This document shows positions 1 to 7,996 of a stretch of 64,000 nt of DNA, one piece after another. Source of the stretch: Ancylobacter novellus (lineage in GTDB: Bacteria; Pseudomonadota; Alphaproteobacteria; Rhizobiales; Methylopilaceae); contig QFPN01000012.1 of NCBI GenBank assembly GCA_003241695.1, positions 112,032 to 176,031 on the forward strand. Direction: 5' to 3'. Made by a program: the position numbers and the translations under genes. The notes beneath the pieces were generated by a model. That model saw nothing but the letters and a program-made list of their open reading frames with translations. It searched no databases and was not told the DNA's origin. The number at the start of each line of letters is the position of its first letter. Position 1 is the first letter of the stretch.

Positions 1-920
1 ACAAGACCTTCTCCCGGCGGCTGCCGAGCGCCCCGCCCTCGCGCGCGGCCGACAACCTGTTCTGGCTCGGCCGCTACGTCGAACGCGCCGAATGCGCGAC
101 GCGGCTCGTGCGACTCTACGCGGCCCGCCTCGCCGAAGGCGAACGGCGCGGCGCGCTCGAGGCGGAGATCGGCGACCTGCTGGCGGCCCTCGACGTCGAG
201 ACCGAGGTGGCCGATCCCGCCCAGACCCTGCTCAAGGCCGCCCGTATGGCCTTCGCCACGGCGTCGCGCATCCGCGACCGCTTCTCGCCCGACGGCTGGC
301 GCGCGCTGCGCGAGGTCGTCGACCTGATCGAAGGCCACATCCGGCTCGACGGGCCCGGCGACCTCGTCGATCTCGCGAGCCAGGTGCTGACGCGGCTGTC
401 GGGCTTCGCCGGCCTCGTGCACGAAAACATGTACCATTTCACCGGCTGGCGCTTCCTCCAGGCCGGGCGCCTGCTCGAACGCGGACAGGTTTCGGCGCAG
501 GTCGCCGCGGCGTTCTCGGGCGAGCGCATCCCCGAGGGCGGGCTCGAGGCGCTGCTCGAATTCTGCGACAGCCGCATCACCTACCGGCGGCGCTATTCCG
601 TCCACCTCTCGCGCGAGACGGCGCTCGATCTCTGCGTGCTCGACCCCTTCAATCCGCGCGCCGTGGCCTTCCAGGTCGACGGCCTGAAGCGGCTGCTCGA
701 CGAACTGCCGGGCATCCGGCAGGGCGAGACGCTGGCCGCCGTGTCCCGGCGCGTCGCGCGACTCCAGGTGAGGCTCGCGACCGGCGACTCGGTCGAGGCC
801 ACGGAGGCCTTCCTGCTGCGGATCGCCGCCGATCTCGGCGACATTTCCGATCTTCTCGGCCAGCGTTACTTCTCGGCCGCGCCGATGGCGTCGTCGGGCG
901 AGGGAGCCGAGGCCGAATGA
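1..920 (+). CDS. Alpha-E domain protein, 5'-truncated by the window edge
   Basis: The frame is open from base 3 to the stop at 918-920, so the start lies outside the window. The visible part begins with a Pro/Ser/Arg-rich linker and then the alpha-E hallmark SRAADNLFWLGRYVERAE (encoded near 45-98), followed by an all-helical domain of about 270 residues. Stand-alone alpha-E proteins normally begin almost exactly at this hallmark. Here about 13 coding residues precede it, which suggests the larger fusion with a circularly permuted ATP-grasp domain; that is inference. Such proteins usually sit beside a transglutaminase-like gene, as here, and are thought to belong to an uncharacterised peptide or amide ligation/hydrolysis system. 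The stop overlaps the next start as ATGA. Confidence 0.85.
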   Translation, partial: KTFSRRLPSAPPSRAADNLFWLGRYVERAECATRLVRLYAARLAEGERRGALEAEIGDLLAALDVETEVADPAQTLLKAARMAFATASRIRDRFSPDGWRALREVVDLIEGHIRLDGPGDLVDLASQVLTRLSGFAGLVHENMYHFTGWRFLQAGRLLERGQVSAQVAAAFSGERIPEGGLEALLEFCDSRITYRRRYSVHLSRETALDLCVLDPFNPRAVAFQVDGLKRLLDELPGIRQGETLAAVSRRVARLQVRLATGDSVEATEAFLLRIAADLGDISDLLGQRYFSAAPMASSGEGAEAE

Positions 921-1804
921 TCTACGACCTCTCGCTCATGATCGCCTATGACTACGCCGACGCGGTCAACGACGCGCGGCACGTGCTGCGCGTGCGCCCG
1001 CGCCTCGAGCCCGGGCAGCGGCCGGGACCGGTGAAGGTTTCGATCGATCCGAAGCCCGACGAGATCATCCGCGACCGGGACTTCTTCGGCAACGCGCTCG
1101 ACCATCTTCTCATTTTGCCGGCACATGATGCGTTGACGGTGACGATGCGGACCCGTGTCGAGGTCGAGCGGGAGCGACCGGCGCTCGACCGCACGCCTGC
1201 GGTCCGTGAGCTCGTCGCCCTGGCGCGCTCGTCCCGCGACCCGGGCGGCGGGGGTCCGATGCATTTTCTTGGCGCGAGCCGGATGGTGCGCGCCGCCGAA
1301 CCCTTCACGGCCTATGCGGCGAAAAGCATGGCCCCGGACCGCCCCGTCGGCGAGGCCGTGTTCGAGCTCGCGCGACGGATCAAGGCCGAGTTCGACTACG
1401 CGCCCGGCGCGACCACCGTCGACACGCCGGTCGAGGAGGCCTTCGCCAAACGCGAGGGCGTCTGCCAGGACTTCGCCCATGTGATGATCGCGGCGCTGCG
1501 CGGGGTCGGCGTGCCTGCGGCCTATGTCAGCGGCTTCCTGCGCACCGAACCGCCGCCCGGCCAGAAGCGGCTCGAAGGCGCCGACGCCATGCACGCCTGG
1601 ATTCAGGCGTGGCTCGGCCCGCAGACCGGCTGGATCGGCTTCGACCCCACCAACGCCATGCTCGCGCTCGACGACCACGTCACGGTCGCGGTCGGCCGCG
1701 ACTATGGCGACGTCGCGCCGATCGACGGCACGGTGATGACTTCGGGCGACCAGAAGACCCATCACGCCGTCGACGTGAAGCCGGTCGAACTCGCCGAGGC
1801 GTGA
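917..1804 (+). CDS. Transglutaminase-like cysteine peptidase family protein
   Basis: 295 residues. The ATG at 917 overlaps the upstream stop (ATGA), which fixes the start even though the frame is open further 5'. The N-terminal half matches the bacterial transglutaminase-like N-terminal domain (MIYDLSLMIAYDY start). The core carries the Cys in REGVCQDFAHVM, the His in DAMHAWIQAW and the Asp in GFDPTNA, giving the Cys-His-Asp triad of the superfamily. No signal peptide is seen, so it is probably cytoplasmic. Translational coupling to the alpha-E gene supports a shared role. Family members are usually called transglutaminase or protease, but the substrate is unknown. Confidence 0.9.
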   Translation: MIYDLSLMIAYDYADAVNDARHVLRVRPRLEPGQRPGPVKVSIDPKPDEIIRDRDFFGNALDHLLILPAHDALTVTMRTRVEVERERPALDRTPAVRELVALARSSRDPGGGGPMHFLGASRMVRAAEPFTAYAAKSMAPDRPVGEAVFELARRIKAEFDYAPGATTVDTPVEEAFAKREGVCQDFAHVMIAALRGVGVPAAYVSGFLRTEPPPGQKRLEGADAMHAWIQAWLGPQTGWIGFDPTNAMLALDDHVTVAVGRDYGDVAPIDGTVMTSGDQKTHHAVDVKPVELAEA

Positions 1805-1901
1805 GCGGGGCACCCGTAGCTACATGATACGTTCGAGCCGGGGACCGGCCGGCGCCCGGCGTCTTTCCACGGATGGGACGAGACGCTAGCTTTGCTGTCG
1901 C

Positions 1902-1999
1902 GGAGGAGAAACGTTCCCCGGTGGGGCGTCCGGTCTTCAAAACCGGGAGGGGCCGCGGATGCGGTCTTTGGTGGGTTCGACTCCCACTCTCTTCCACCA
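1902..1999 (+). tRNA. selC: tRNA-Sec (UCA anticodon)
   Basis: The 98-nt sequence folds as a selenocysteine tRNA. An 8-bp acceptor stem (1902-1909 with 1988-1995, one G-U pair) is longer than the canonical 7 bp. The anticodon stem CCGGT/ACCGG encloses loop CTTCAAA, with anticodon TCA at 1937-1939 that reads UGA. A very long variable arm starts GAGGGGCCGC, much like the E. coli selC arm. The T loop is TTCGACT and CCA is encoded at 1997-1999. It implies a Sec-decoding system (SelA, SelB, SelD) and at least one selenoprotein elsewhere, plausibly a formate dehydrogenase. None of these lies in this window. Confidence 0.93.
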
Positions 2000-2012
2000 A
2001 AAGGCGCCGATT

Positions 2013-2291
2013 TCACGCGTCGCCTGAAGTGCTTCGCTCTACGGAGCGGATAACGACCCGCCCGTGGCCACTCAGATATGCCGACAGACAGTCTCCGAAC
2101 TCGTCAAGCAATGCACTGCCGCTTGCATCCACGTCGCTTATAGCCGTCAGCGTAAGGATTTCATCCGCATAACAGCAATCTACAAACTTAAACCACGTTC
2201 GATGTTCCCGAAATTCGCTTTCAATTTCCAATGCGGCCTGAGATCCGCTATTCTGATCGACATCATAGCAATCGATTATGATCTTATACAT
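2013..2291 (-). CDS. Small protein of unknown function beside tRNA-Sec
   Basis: 92 residues, acidic, with no signal peptide or transmembrane segment and four Cys (two adjacent in VDCCYAD). I do not recognise the family. The ATG follows the stop of the upstream serine hydroxymethyltransferase-like gene with no gap (TAGATG), so translation is probably coupled. The base composition is clearly lower in GC than its surroundings, visible as A/T runs across 2150-2290. Together with its position against the 3' end of a tRNA gene, this suggests horizontally acquired DNA or the remnant of an integrated element. It could also be a non-coding stretch that happens to be open. Confidence 0.5.
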   Translation of the reverse strand: MYKIIIDCYDVDQNSGSQAALEIESEFREHRTWFKFVDCCYADEILTLTAISDVDASGSALLDEFGDCLSAYLSGHGRVVIRSVERSTSGDA

Positions 2292-3545
2292 CTAGAATTC
2301 TCGCGCGTAAGTCGGTCGCTCTGAGATGTAAATCGGAAACCGCGCCGTCATCTCCGCCACGGCCTTCGCTGCATCCGCGATCACGCCTTCGTCCTGCGGG
2401 GCATGGGCGATGCGGGCGATCATCCGGCCGATCTCCCGGAATTCCTCGACCCCGAGCCCGCGCGCGGTTCCGGCGTTCGAGGAAAGACGCAGGCCCGAGG
2501 GCGCTTCCGGCGGGCGCGGATCGAAGGGGATCAGGTTCTTGTTGACCGCGAGGCCCGCCCGCTCGAGCGCCTTGGCGACGACGTCGCCGGTCGTCCCGAG
2601 CGGCGTCAGGTCGGCGAGCATGAGACTGGTGTCGGTCCCGCCCGAGACCAGCCGCAGGCCCTCTTCGACGAGGGCGTCAGCAAGAACGCGGGCGTTCTCG
2701 ACCACGGCGGCGCAATAGAGCGCGAAGTCGGGACGCAGCGCCTCGCCGAGGCAGGCGGCCTTGCCGGCCACCGCATGCAGCATCACCGAGCCCTGCACGC
2801 CGGGAAAGATCCCGCCGTTCACCCGGTCCGACAGCGCCGGGTCGTTCCAGAGCGCGAGCCCGCCGCGGGCGCCGCGCAGCGACGGGTCGGGGTGAAGCCC
2901 GGTCGCGACAAGCCCTGCGAAGTGAGCCATATCGACAATCAGAAGCGCGCCGACCTCGTCGGCGACGGCGCGAAAGGCGGAAAAATCCAGCGCGCGCGGA
3001 TAGGCGGAACCGCCCGCCACGATCATCTTTGGCCGATGGTCGAGCGCGAGGCGCCGCACCTCGGCCATGTCCACGCGCTCGGTGTCCCGCGAGACGCCGT
3101 AGCGGACGATGCGGTAGTCGCGCCCCGTCAGCGTCGCCGGATGGCCGTGGCTGATGTGCCCGCCGGCCGCGGTGTCCATCGCGAGCACGACGTCGCCGAG
3201 CTTCAGCAGCCCGAGGAAGACGCCAGCGTTGGCGTTCGAGCCGGAATGCGGCTGGACGTTCGCGCAGGCGCAGCCGAACAGCCGCTTCGCCCGTTCGATC
3301 GCAAGCGTCTCGATCGCGTCGGCGAACGCGGCGCCGCCGTAATAGCGACGAAAGGGCGCGCCCTCGACCGTCTTGTTGGTGAGAACAGAACCCTGCGCGG
3401 CCAGCACCAGCCCCGAGACGAGATTCTCGGAAGCGATCAGCTCGATGCCGTCGCACTGTCGTTTTTCCTCGCCGCGGATCGCCGCGGCGAGCTCCGGATC
3501 GGCGTCGAGACCCGTTGAGAAATAGGCGGCTTGCGGGGCGTACAT
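2292..3545 (-). CDS. Serine hydroxymethyltransferase paralogue lacking the PLP-lysine segment
   Basis: 417 residues, clearly of the GlyA fold: IELIASEN near the N-terminus, YYGG, VQPHSGSNAN, GGHISHG, VDMAHFAGLVATG, FPGVQGSVMLH, VSGGTD, LAVNKNLIPFDP and SGLRLSS, which carries the carboxylate-binding Arg. Authentic GlyA has PHAHVVTTTTHKTL between the aspartate-proline segment and the GPRGG motif. Here PDP at 221 runs directly into SLRGARGG (bases 2877-2885), so about 13 residues are missing, including the Schiff-base Lys and its preceding His. The frame is intact and the other ligands remain. It therefore cannot act as a normal SHMT; a divergent activity, a binding role or a decaying paralogue are the options. 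A functional glyA is expected elsewhere in a serine-cycle organism. Confidence 0.85.
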   Translation of the reverse strand: MYAPQAAYFSTGLDADPELAAAIRGEEKRQCDGIELIASENLVSGLVLAAQGSVLTNKTVEGAPFRRYYGGAAFADAIETLAIERAKRLFGCACANVQPHSGSNANAGVFLGLLKLGDVVLAMDTAAGGHISHGHPATLTGRDYRIVRYGVSRDTERVDMAEVRRLALDHRPKMIVAGGSAYPRALDFSAFRAVADEVGALLIVDMAHFAGLVATGLHPDPSLRGARGGLALWNDPALSDRVNGGIFPGVQGSVMLHAVAGKAACLGEALRPDFALYCAAVVENARVLADALVEEGLRLVSGGTDTSLMLADLTPLGTTGDVVAKALERAGLAVNKNLIPFDPRPPEAPSGLRLSSNAGTARGLGVEEFREIGRMIARIAHAPQDEGVIADAAKAVAEMTARFPIYISERPTYAREF

Positions 3546-3733
3546 GCGACGAGGTGATGGCGCCGCCGAGGCGCGGCGCCAAGCCGCCGGCGCGTCCGAC
3601 AGGACGTTTTCTGTGGCGCCGCGGCCACGGCGTTAACGATTTGATAACGGTTCGGAGCTTGTTTACGGTCCCTTAAGGGTCGCGGTCCGGTCGGGGGGCG
3701 GCGTGGCCAGCGAATGAAACGGGGGTTCCCGAT

Positions 3734-4732
3734 ATGGACGTTTGGCGCCTGACGCGCATTTCCGCCGCAGCCGCGGCTTCTCTCGCGGCCGCCGCCTGCG
3801 CTCAGCAGCCCCGGACGGCGGCGACCGCCATCCAGCCGGTCAGCTACACTTCCAGCGATCGCGAGTGCATGGCGCGGGCGATGTACTTCGAATCCCATCG
3901 CGGCGCCGACGAGGGCATGGTCGCGGTCGGAACCGTAGTGGCGAACCGCAAGGAGTCGGGGCGCTACGGCTCGTCAATCTGCGAGGTCGTCGGGCAGAAG
4001 CGTCAGTTCGCGCCTGGCGTCATGACCCGCACCATGGACGGCGAAGCCGCCGAGCGCGCCCGCCGCGCCGCCGACAAGGTGCTGTCCGGGAACCGCCACC
4101 CGGCGCTGAAGAACGCGATGTTCTTCCACACCGCGGGCCTCAAGTTCCGCTATCCGAACATGCACTACGTGCTGGTCGCCGGCGGCAACGCCTTCTACGA
4201 GAAGCGTTCCGTCGTCACGGCGCAAGACGCGCGCGAGAACGCGAAGTCGAAGGCCCTCGCCCTCGCCTACGCCCGCATCGATCCGACCGGCGCGGCGAAA
4301 CCCATCATGGTCGCCTCCGCCGACCGCGCGCCGGGCGCGATCGCCCAGCCTCAGGTCGCCGCGCCGCAACTGGCGTCCGTCGTTCCCGCGCCGCATCCCG
4401 CCGAAACGTCCGCGGTCGCGTCGAAGCCGGTCGCGCCGGCTTCCGCGACGGTCGTGGCGGCGGCCTCGCCGGCCCGGGCCGCGCCGAAGCCCCCGGCGCC
4501 GGCGCCGCTCGCCTTCGCGTCCGCGGCGGAGACTCCGACGATCGCCAGAACGCTGACGCCTAAGAAGCGCGTGCTCCAGCCGTCGAAGCTCTCGCCTGCG
4601 CTCGCCTCGTCGGTTCCGGCCGCGTCTCAGCCGCAGGCCGAGCCCGCGGCGTCTTCACAGCCGGAAGCCTCGAGAAGCTACGCCTACAACGACGAGGTCG
4701 CCGCAGCTTTCGCCGCCTTCGAAGCGCGATGA
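3734..4732 (+). CDS. SleB-like cell wall hydrolase, secreted
   Basis: 332 residues. The N-terminus is a signal sequence ending in AAAACAQQ, compatible with a lipobox Cys near residue 23, so an anchored lipoprotein is possible. Residues about 45-150 form a hydrolase_2/SleB-type domain: ECMARAMYFESHRGADEGM with the catalytic Glu, VVANRKESGRYGSSICEVV, QFAPG, and FFHTAGLKFRYPNMHYVLVAGGNAFY. This family cleaves peptidoglycan glycan strands (spore-cortex lytic homologues; in alphaproteobacteria it works in cell wall turnover). The C-terminal 160 residues are an Ala/Pro-rich low-complexity tail, probably a wall-spanning linker. It is divergent from the SHMT-like gene and followed by hairpins. Confidence 0.88.
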   Translation: MDVWRLTRISAAAAASLAAAACAQQPRTAATAIQPVSYTSSDRECMARAMYFESHRGADEGMVAVGTVVANRKESGRYGSSICEVVGQKRQFAPGVMTRTMDGEAAERARRAADKVLSGNRHPALKNAMFFHTAGLKFRYPNMHYVLVAGGNAFYEKRSVVTAQDARENAKSKALALAYARIDPTGAAKPIMVASADRAPGAIAQPQVAAPQLASVVPAPHPAETSAVASKPVAPASATVVAAASPARAAPKPPAPAPLAFASAAETPTIARTLTPKKRVLQPSKLSPALASSVPAASQPQAEPAASSQPEASRSYAYNDEVAAAFAAFEAR

Positions 4733-4736
4733 GTTC

Positions 4737-4766
4737 GACGGCATACGTAGTCCCACGTATGCCGTC
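4737..4766. terminator. 12-bp perfect hairpin after the cell wall hydrolase gene
   Basis: GACGGCATACGT at 4737-4748 pairs perfectly with 4755-4766 across a 6-nt loop, starting 4 nt after the stop codon. No T run follows, so it is either an mRNA 3'-stabilising hairpin or part of a two-step terminator with the strong hairpin downstream. Confidence 0.5.
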
Positions 4767-4826
4767 GCGGCGAATCTTGGGCTAAATCGTGGCTCGCCGA
4801 GGTCGGGGGGCCTTCGGCGCTCTTCG

Positions 4827-4859
4827 AAAAAGGCGTCGCCTGTCGGGCGGCGCCTTTTT
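4827..4859. terminator. Strong bidirectional intrinsic terminator
   Basis: A stem of about 14 bp, AAAAAGGCG... pairing with ...CGCCTTTTT, has A and T runs on both sides, so it can stop transcription from either strand. It separates the hydrolase gene from the secreted-protein pair. Confidence 0.85.
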
Positions 4860-5003
4860 CATTCGCCCAGCACGACGCCGGATACGTAATTCAACGGATG
4901 TGCCACGACCGCGCGCGGGTCTAGCATTGCGGGGGCCGGACGCGTTTCGGCTCTGGGGCTTCGGGCCGATGGCGGCGCGCGCGGTTCCCGCGGATGGACA
5001 TCC

Positions 5004-5492
5004 ATGCGTCTGGCCTGCGCTTCATTCGCCGCCGCGGCGCTCCTGACGGCGCCCCACGCGCCGGCCTCAGCCGCGACCTATGTCGTCTGGCAGGGCATCG
5101 CCACCGTAACGGCTGCGACGCCCGCCTGCTCCGCCGCCGCAAGCGAACGAACCCGGATCGCGGTCGGAACCAATCTGCGCACCATGCTGCGGCCCAAGCA
5201 GCTCGCCGACAACGGCGCCGACACCCGCCTGTCCTTCATCCATGACGGTCAGGCGAGCTTCGCGGTCTTCCTGCCCGGAGGCGCGGCGACCGGGACCTAT
5301 GCGGGCTTCGGCGCGAACTACAACGGCATGATCGTGGCGAACCAGGCAGCGGCGTATCGGCAGGTCGCCACGGCGCCGAAGAAGCCCACGGCCGACACCG
5401 TCTTCCTGACGGCCTCGGGCACGATCGAGAACTTCATGTTCATCGCGAACTGCACCGTGAGCTACACCGCCGCCTACGGGCTGCGGCTATGA
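5004..5492 (+). CDS. Secreted protein of unknown function, first of a tandem paralogous pair
   Basis: 162 residues with a clear Sec signal peptide (MRLACASFAAAALLTAPHAPASA, cleavage near residue 23). The mature part is small and beta-rich by composition, with two Cys, one in TPACSA near its start and one in ANCTV near its end. Both align with Cys in the next gene (TNCSG and KGCTA), so a disulfide is likely. Shared features with the neighbour include VxxGxxxVxAxTxxCS and an NGAD motif. No known domain was recognised. The gene is expected to be periplasmic or surface-exposed and co-transcribed with the following gene. Confidence 0.7.
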   Translation: MRLACASFAAAALLTAPHAPASAATYVVWQGIATVTAATPACSAAASERTRIAVGTNLRTMLRPKQLADNGADTRLSFIHDGQASFAVFLPGGAATGTYAGFGANYNGMIVANQAAAYRQVATAPKKPTADTVFLTASGTIENFMFIANCTVSYTAAYGLRL

Positions 5493-5521
5493 CGGCGGTC
5501 GAAGAGATGGAGGCGTCGTCC

Positions 5522-6013
5522 ATGACCGCGATCCCGACGTCTGCCGGCGCGCGCCGCTTTCTTGCTCTCGCAGCGACGCTCCCTCTGTTCGCGGCGGCCG
5601 GCGCCGTCCGGGCCGAAACGGTGTTCGTCGGCGACACGCAGGTTCTGGCGGTGACGACGAACTGCTCGGGCAACATCTCGGTCGGGGAGACGGCCCGGTT
5701 CACCTATCGGCCGGCCGGCCCGGGCCTCGGCAACGGCGCGGACAGCTATCTCGCTTATGTCGGTAGCCGCTCGAGCTACACCATGACGACGCCCAACAAC
5801 ACGTTCCGCGCAGGGATCAACTACGCCGCCCAGGGGTTGGGCTCCAGGCTGACGCTGACCAACACCACCGCGGGAATCACGGGCTGGACCCAGAATCCGG
5901 CGACGATCACCACCACCACCACCTCGGCGGAGCTGGTCTCGACCTTCGCCAATTTCTGGGGCGTGAAGGGCTGCACGGCGACGATCCGCAGCAATCTTCT
6001 CAAGATGAACTGA
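5522..6013 (+). CDS. Secreted protein of unknown function, second of the tandem pair
   Basis: 163 residues from the ATG at 5522, which has a GGAGG ribosome site about 9 nt upstream and begins a good signal peptide ending AVRAE. An upstream ATG at 5489 overlaps the preceding stop (ATGA) but would add 11 residues before the signal sequence. The mature protein is Thr-rich (ATITTTTTSAE) and keeps the Cys pair and NGAD motif of its neighbour, so the two arose by tandem duplication. The function is unknown. The 3' end converges on the EamA transporter gene, leaving 12 bp between them. Confidence 0.7.
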   Translation: MTAIPTSAGARRFLALAATLPLFAAAGAVRAETVFVGDTQVLAVTTNCSGNISVGETARFTYRPAGPGLGNGADSYLAYVGSRSSYTMTTPNNTFRAGINYAAQGLGSRLTLTNTTAGITGWTQNPATITTTTTSAELVSTFANFWGVKGCTATIRSNLLKMN

Positions 6014-6025
6014 CGTCCGTCGACC

Positions 6026-6961
6026 TCAGGGCGCCGGCGCGGCCTCGGCCGACTTCGGCTTGCGCGCCGCGACCGCAACCCCTGCGAGGACGAGCGCGAA
6101 ACCGACCGCGTGGAAGAATTGAGGACGCTCGCCCAGAAACAGGATGGCGAGCGTGGCCCCGAACAGCGGCATCAGATGGAAGAACGGTCCCGCGCGATTG
6201 GCGCCGATGAGCTCCACGCCGCGGATGAAACAGAGATAGGCGAGCGTCGAGGGGAAGACGACGACGTAGGCGAGCGTCGCCATCGTGACGACGTCGAACG
6301 TCATGGCGCGGCCGGAAGCGATCTCCCAGAGAAAGACTGGCGTCAGCATCAGCGTGCCGAGCCCGACCGTGACGGTCAGGAACGACAGCCAGTGCATCGC
6401 AGGCTTCAGTCGAAGGATCGAAGAATAAAGCGCGTAGACCACCATGGCCGCGAGCACCCAGACGTCGCCGGCGTTGAAACGCAGGTCGAGGATCGCGGAG
6501 GGCTCGCCGCGCGTCAGGATGACGGCCACGCCGCAGAGCGACGCCAGCACGCCGAGCGCCTGCGCGCCGGTAATGAGATCGCGGAAGAGCAGGAGGCTCC
6601 AAACGGCGATCAGCAGCGGACCGGTGGACTGCACGAGCAGCGCGTTGAGCGCCTCGGTGTGCTGGAGGCCCCAATAGGCCATGGTGTTGTAGGCCGCGAC
6701 GCCGGTCAGCGCCATGAGCGCGAGCCGGCCGGGATGCGCGCGGATCGCAGGCCAGTCGCGCCTGAGATGCGGCCAGGCGAAGCCGATCAGCAGCGCGAAG
6801 CAGCCGGCCCAGCGCGTCCAGGCGAGAGCGACCGGCGGCACCTTGCCGGCGACGAAGCGCCCGAGGACGATGTTGCCCGCCCAGAACAGCGACGTGAGCG
6901 ACAGCAGGACGTAGGGCCGGTCGAACAGCGCCCGGCCGAGTTTCGAAAGCAGGCTCGGCAT
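6026..6961 (-). CDS. EamA/DMT superfamily transporter
   Basis: 311 residues with about ten hydrophobic segments arranged as two repeated EamA halves (first from LLSLTSLFWAGNIVLGRF, second from DVWVLAAMVVYALYSSILR). Hallmarks include the AGNIVLG start of TM1 and LFGATLAILFLGE near the last two helices. Family members are inner membrane exporters of metabolites or amino acids; the substrate cannot be read from sequence. The C-terminus is a short charged Ala/Pro tail. The ATG at 6961 is the first good start. Confidence 0.88.
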   Translation of the reverse strand: MPSLLSKLGRALFDRPYVLLSLTSLFWAGNIVLGRFVAGKVPPVALAWTRWAGCFALLIGFAWPHLRRDWPAIRAHPGRLALMALTGVAAYNTMAYWGLQHTEALNALLVQSTGPLLIAVWSLLLFRDLITGAQALGVLASLCGVAVILTRGEPSAILDLRFNAGDVWVLAAMVVYALYSSILRLKPAMHWLSFLTVTVGLGTLMLTPVFLWEIASGRAMTFDVVTMATLAYVVVFPSTLAYLCFIRGVELIGANRAGPFFHLMPLFGATLAILFLGERPQFFHAVGFALVLAGVAVAARKPKSAEAAPAP

Positions 6962-7327
6962 CGGGCCTCGTGCTCCCCGGATCTGGCGGCCGCGGGCCGC
7001 GCCCTATCGCAGGGAGCTTGCGCGGGGGTCAAGCCTCGCGAACGCAAAGCCGATCGATCGGAGGCGCATGCCGGGTTACGGCCCTGGTGTCGTTAAGGTC
7101 ACGGCCCCGTCATACGAAGGGCTTGCGACGAAAGCGCCGCGGCGCCCTTCGCCGGCGGTGATATGATCCAGCGCCTCGCGCTTACGGCGAAGCGTCCGCT
7201 GCAGACCCTCCCCGCCATCCTTCCGGCGGTCCCGACGACTGAAGAAACCCGGCCTCAGGCCCGGCCCCGGAGCTAGGACTCCGAGACCGACGCCTCCGCG
7301 CCGCGGCATTAAGGAGCGTGCAGATAC
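6962..7327. other. Intergenic stretch without a recognised gene
   Basis: The region divides the leftward EamA gene from a small rightward gene. It holds short GC-rich inverted matches such as CCGGCCTCAGGCCCGGCC near 7250-7270 but no convincing RNA gene, repeat family member or conserved ORF. Confidence 0.4.
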
Positions 7328-7681
7328 ATGGGCGACCTGTTCGATGTGTTCGATCTGTGGAGGCGGCAAGCCGCGCTTGCCAGCGGCATAGCCGCCATGG
7401 CTCCCGCGGTCGGCTTCGTCATGACGACCCGCCTCTCCCGTCTCGCCGTCGAGGCCGGCAGCCCAAGCGCCGGCGGCATGCGGGAGGCCGAGAGGATGAT
7501 GTCCGAAAAGATCGCCGCGGCGGTCGAGGGCGGCGCAGCAGCCGCTCGCGTTCTGACGGGGCTTCCGCTCGCCGCAGGACCCGTGGCGGCGGCGAGCGTT
7601 CTCATGTCCGCCGGAGAGGCCGCCATCCGCCCGACGAGCCGCAGGCTGCGCGCGAACGCGCGCCGTCTTTCGCGCGCCTAA
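7328..7681 (+). CDS. Small hydrophobic protein of unknown function
   Basis: 117 residues. Long Ala/Gly/Met-rich helices and the segment MREAERMMSEKIAAAVEGG resemble small rhizobial proteins loosely described as phasin-like, with an Arg-rich C-terminus (RRLRANARRLSRA). There is no signal peptide. The link to polyhydroxyalkanoate granules is only a suggestion from composition. The gene precedes the polyketide cluster by about 315 bp, and its promoter appears separate from the one at 7798. Confidence 0.55.
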   Translation: MGDLFDVFDLWRRQAALASGIAAMAPAVGFVMTTRLSRLAVEAGSPSAGGMREAERMMSEKIAAAVEGGAAAARVLTGLPLAAGPVAAASVLMSAGEAAIRPTSRRLRANARRLSRA

Positions 7682-7797
7682 GGACTTTTTCCTCACGCTG
7701 CCGACGCTGTCCGAGCGTCGGCAAACAAGTATTTAAGCACCTCTTTTTTTTGTCGCCGCCATGCTGCGCCGCCGCATTCCCGTCGGCGGAGGCGCGC

Positions 7798-7826
7798 TTG
7801 ACAGCTTATGACAAAGCTCTGATAGA
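7798..7826 (+). promoter_or_regulatory. Candidate sigma-70-type promoter for the polyketide/aminolipid operon
   Basis: TTGACA at 7798-7803 is followed by a 17-nt spacer and GATAGA at 7821-7826. The -35 is a perfect consensus match in a GC-rich genome. It lies about 170 bp before the PKS start, so a long leader would be transcribed. Confidence 0.5.
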
Positions 7827-7996
7827 CGGACCTAGCCCCCTAGCAACTTGGTCCCGCCCGGCCGCGCCGGGCTTATCCCGGAGTCCGGGCGCATGAATGG
7901 TTTCGAGCAGGCTGCGGACGTCTTTCCGGTTTTTGGGAAGCGAAAGCCCCGCCGCGCCGCTCGTCCGATCCGCCTCTCCGGGACGCGTTTGAGCTC

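Noticed and set aside
92..916. N-terminal extension of the transglutaminase frame back to base 92
   Set aside because: The extension overlaps the alpha-E coding region in another frame and is low-complexity Arg/Ala. The ATGA overlap at 917 and the family N-terminus fix the real start.
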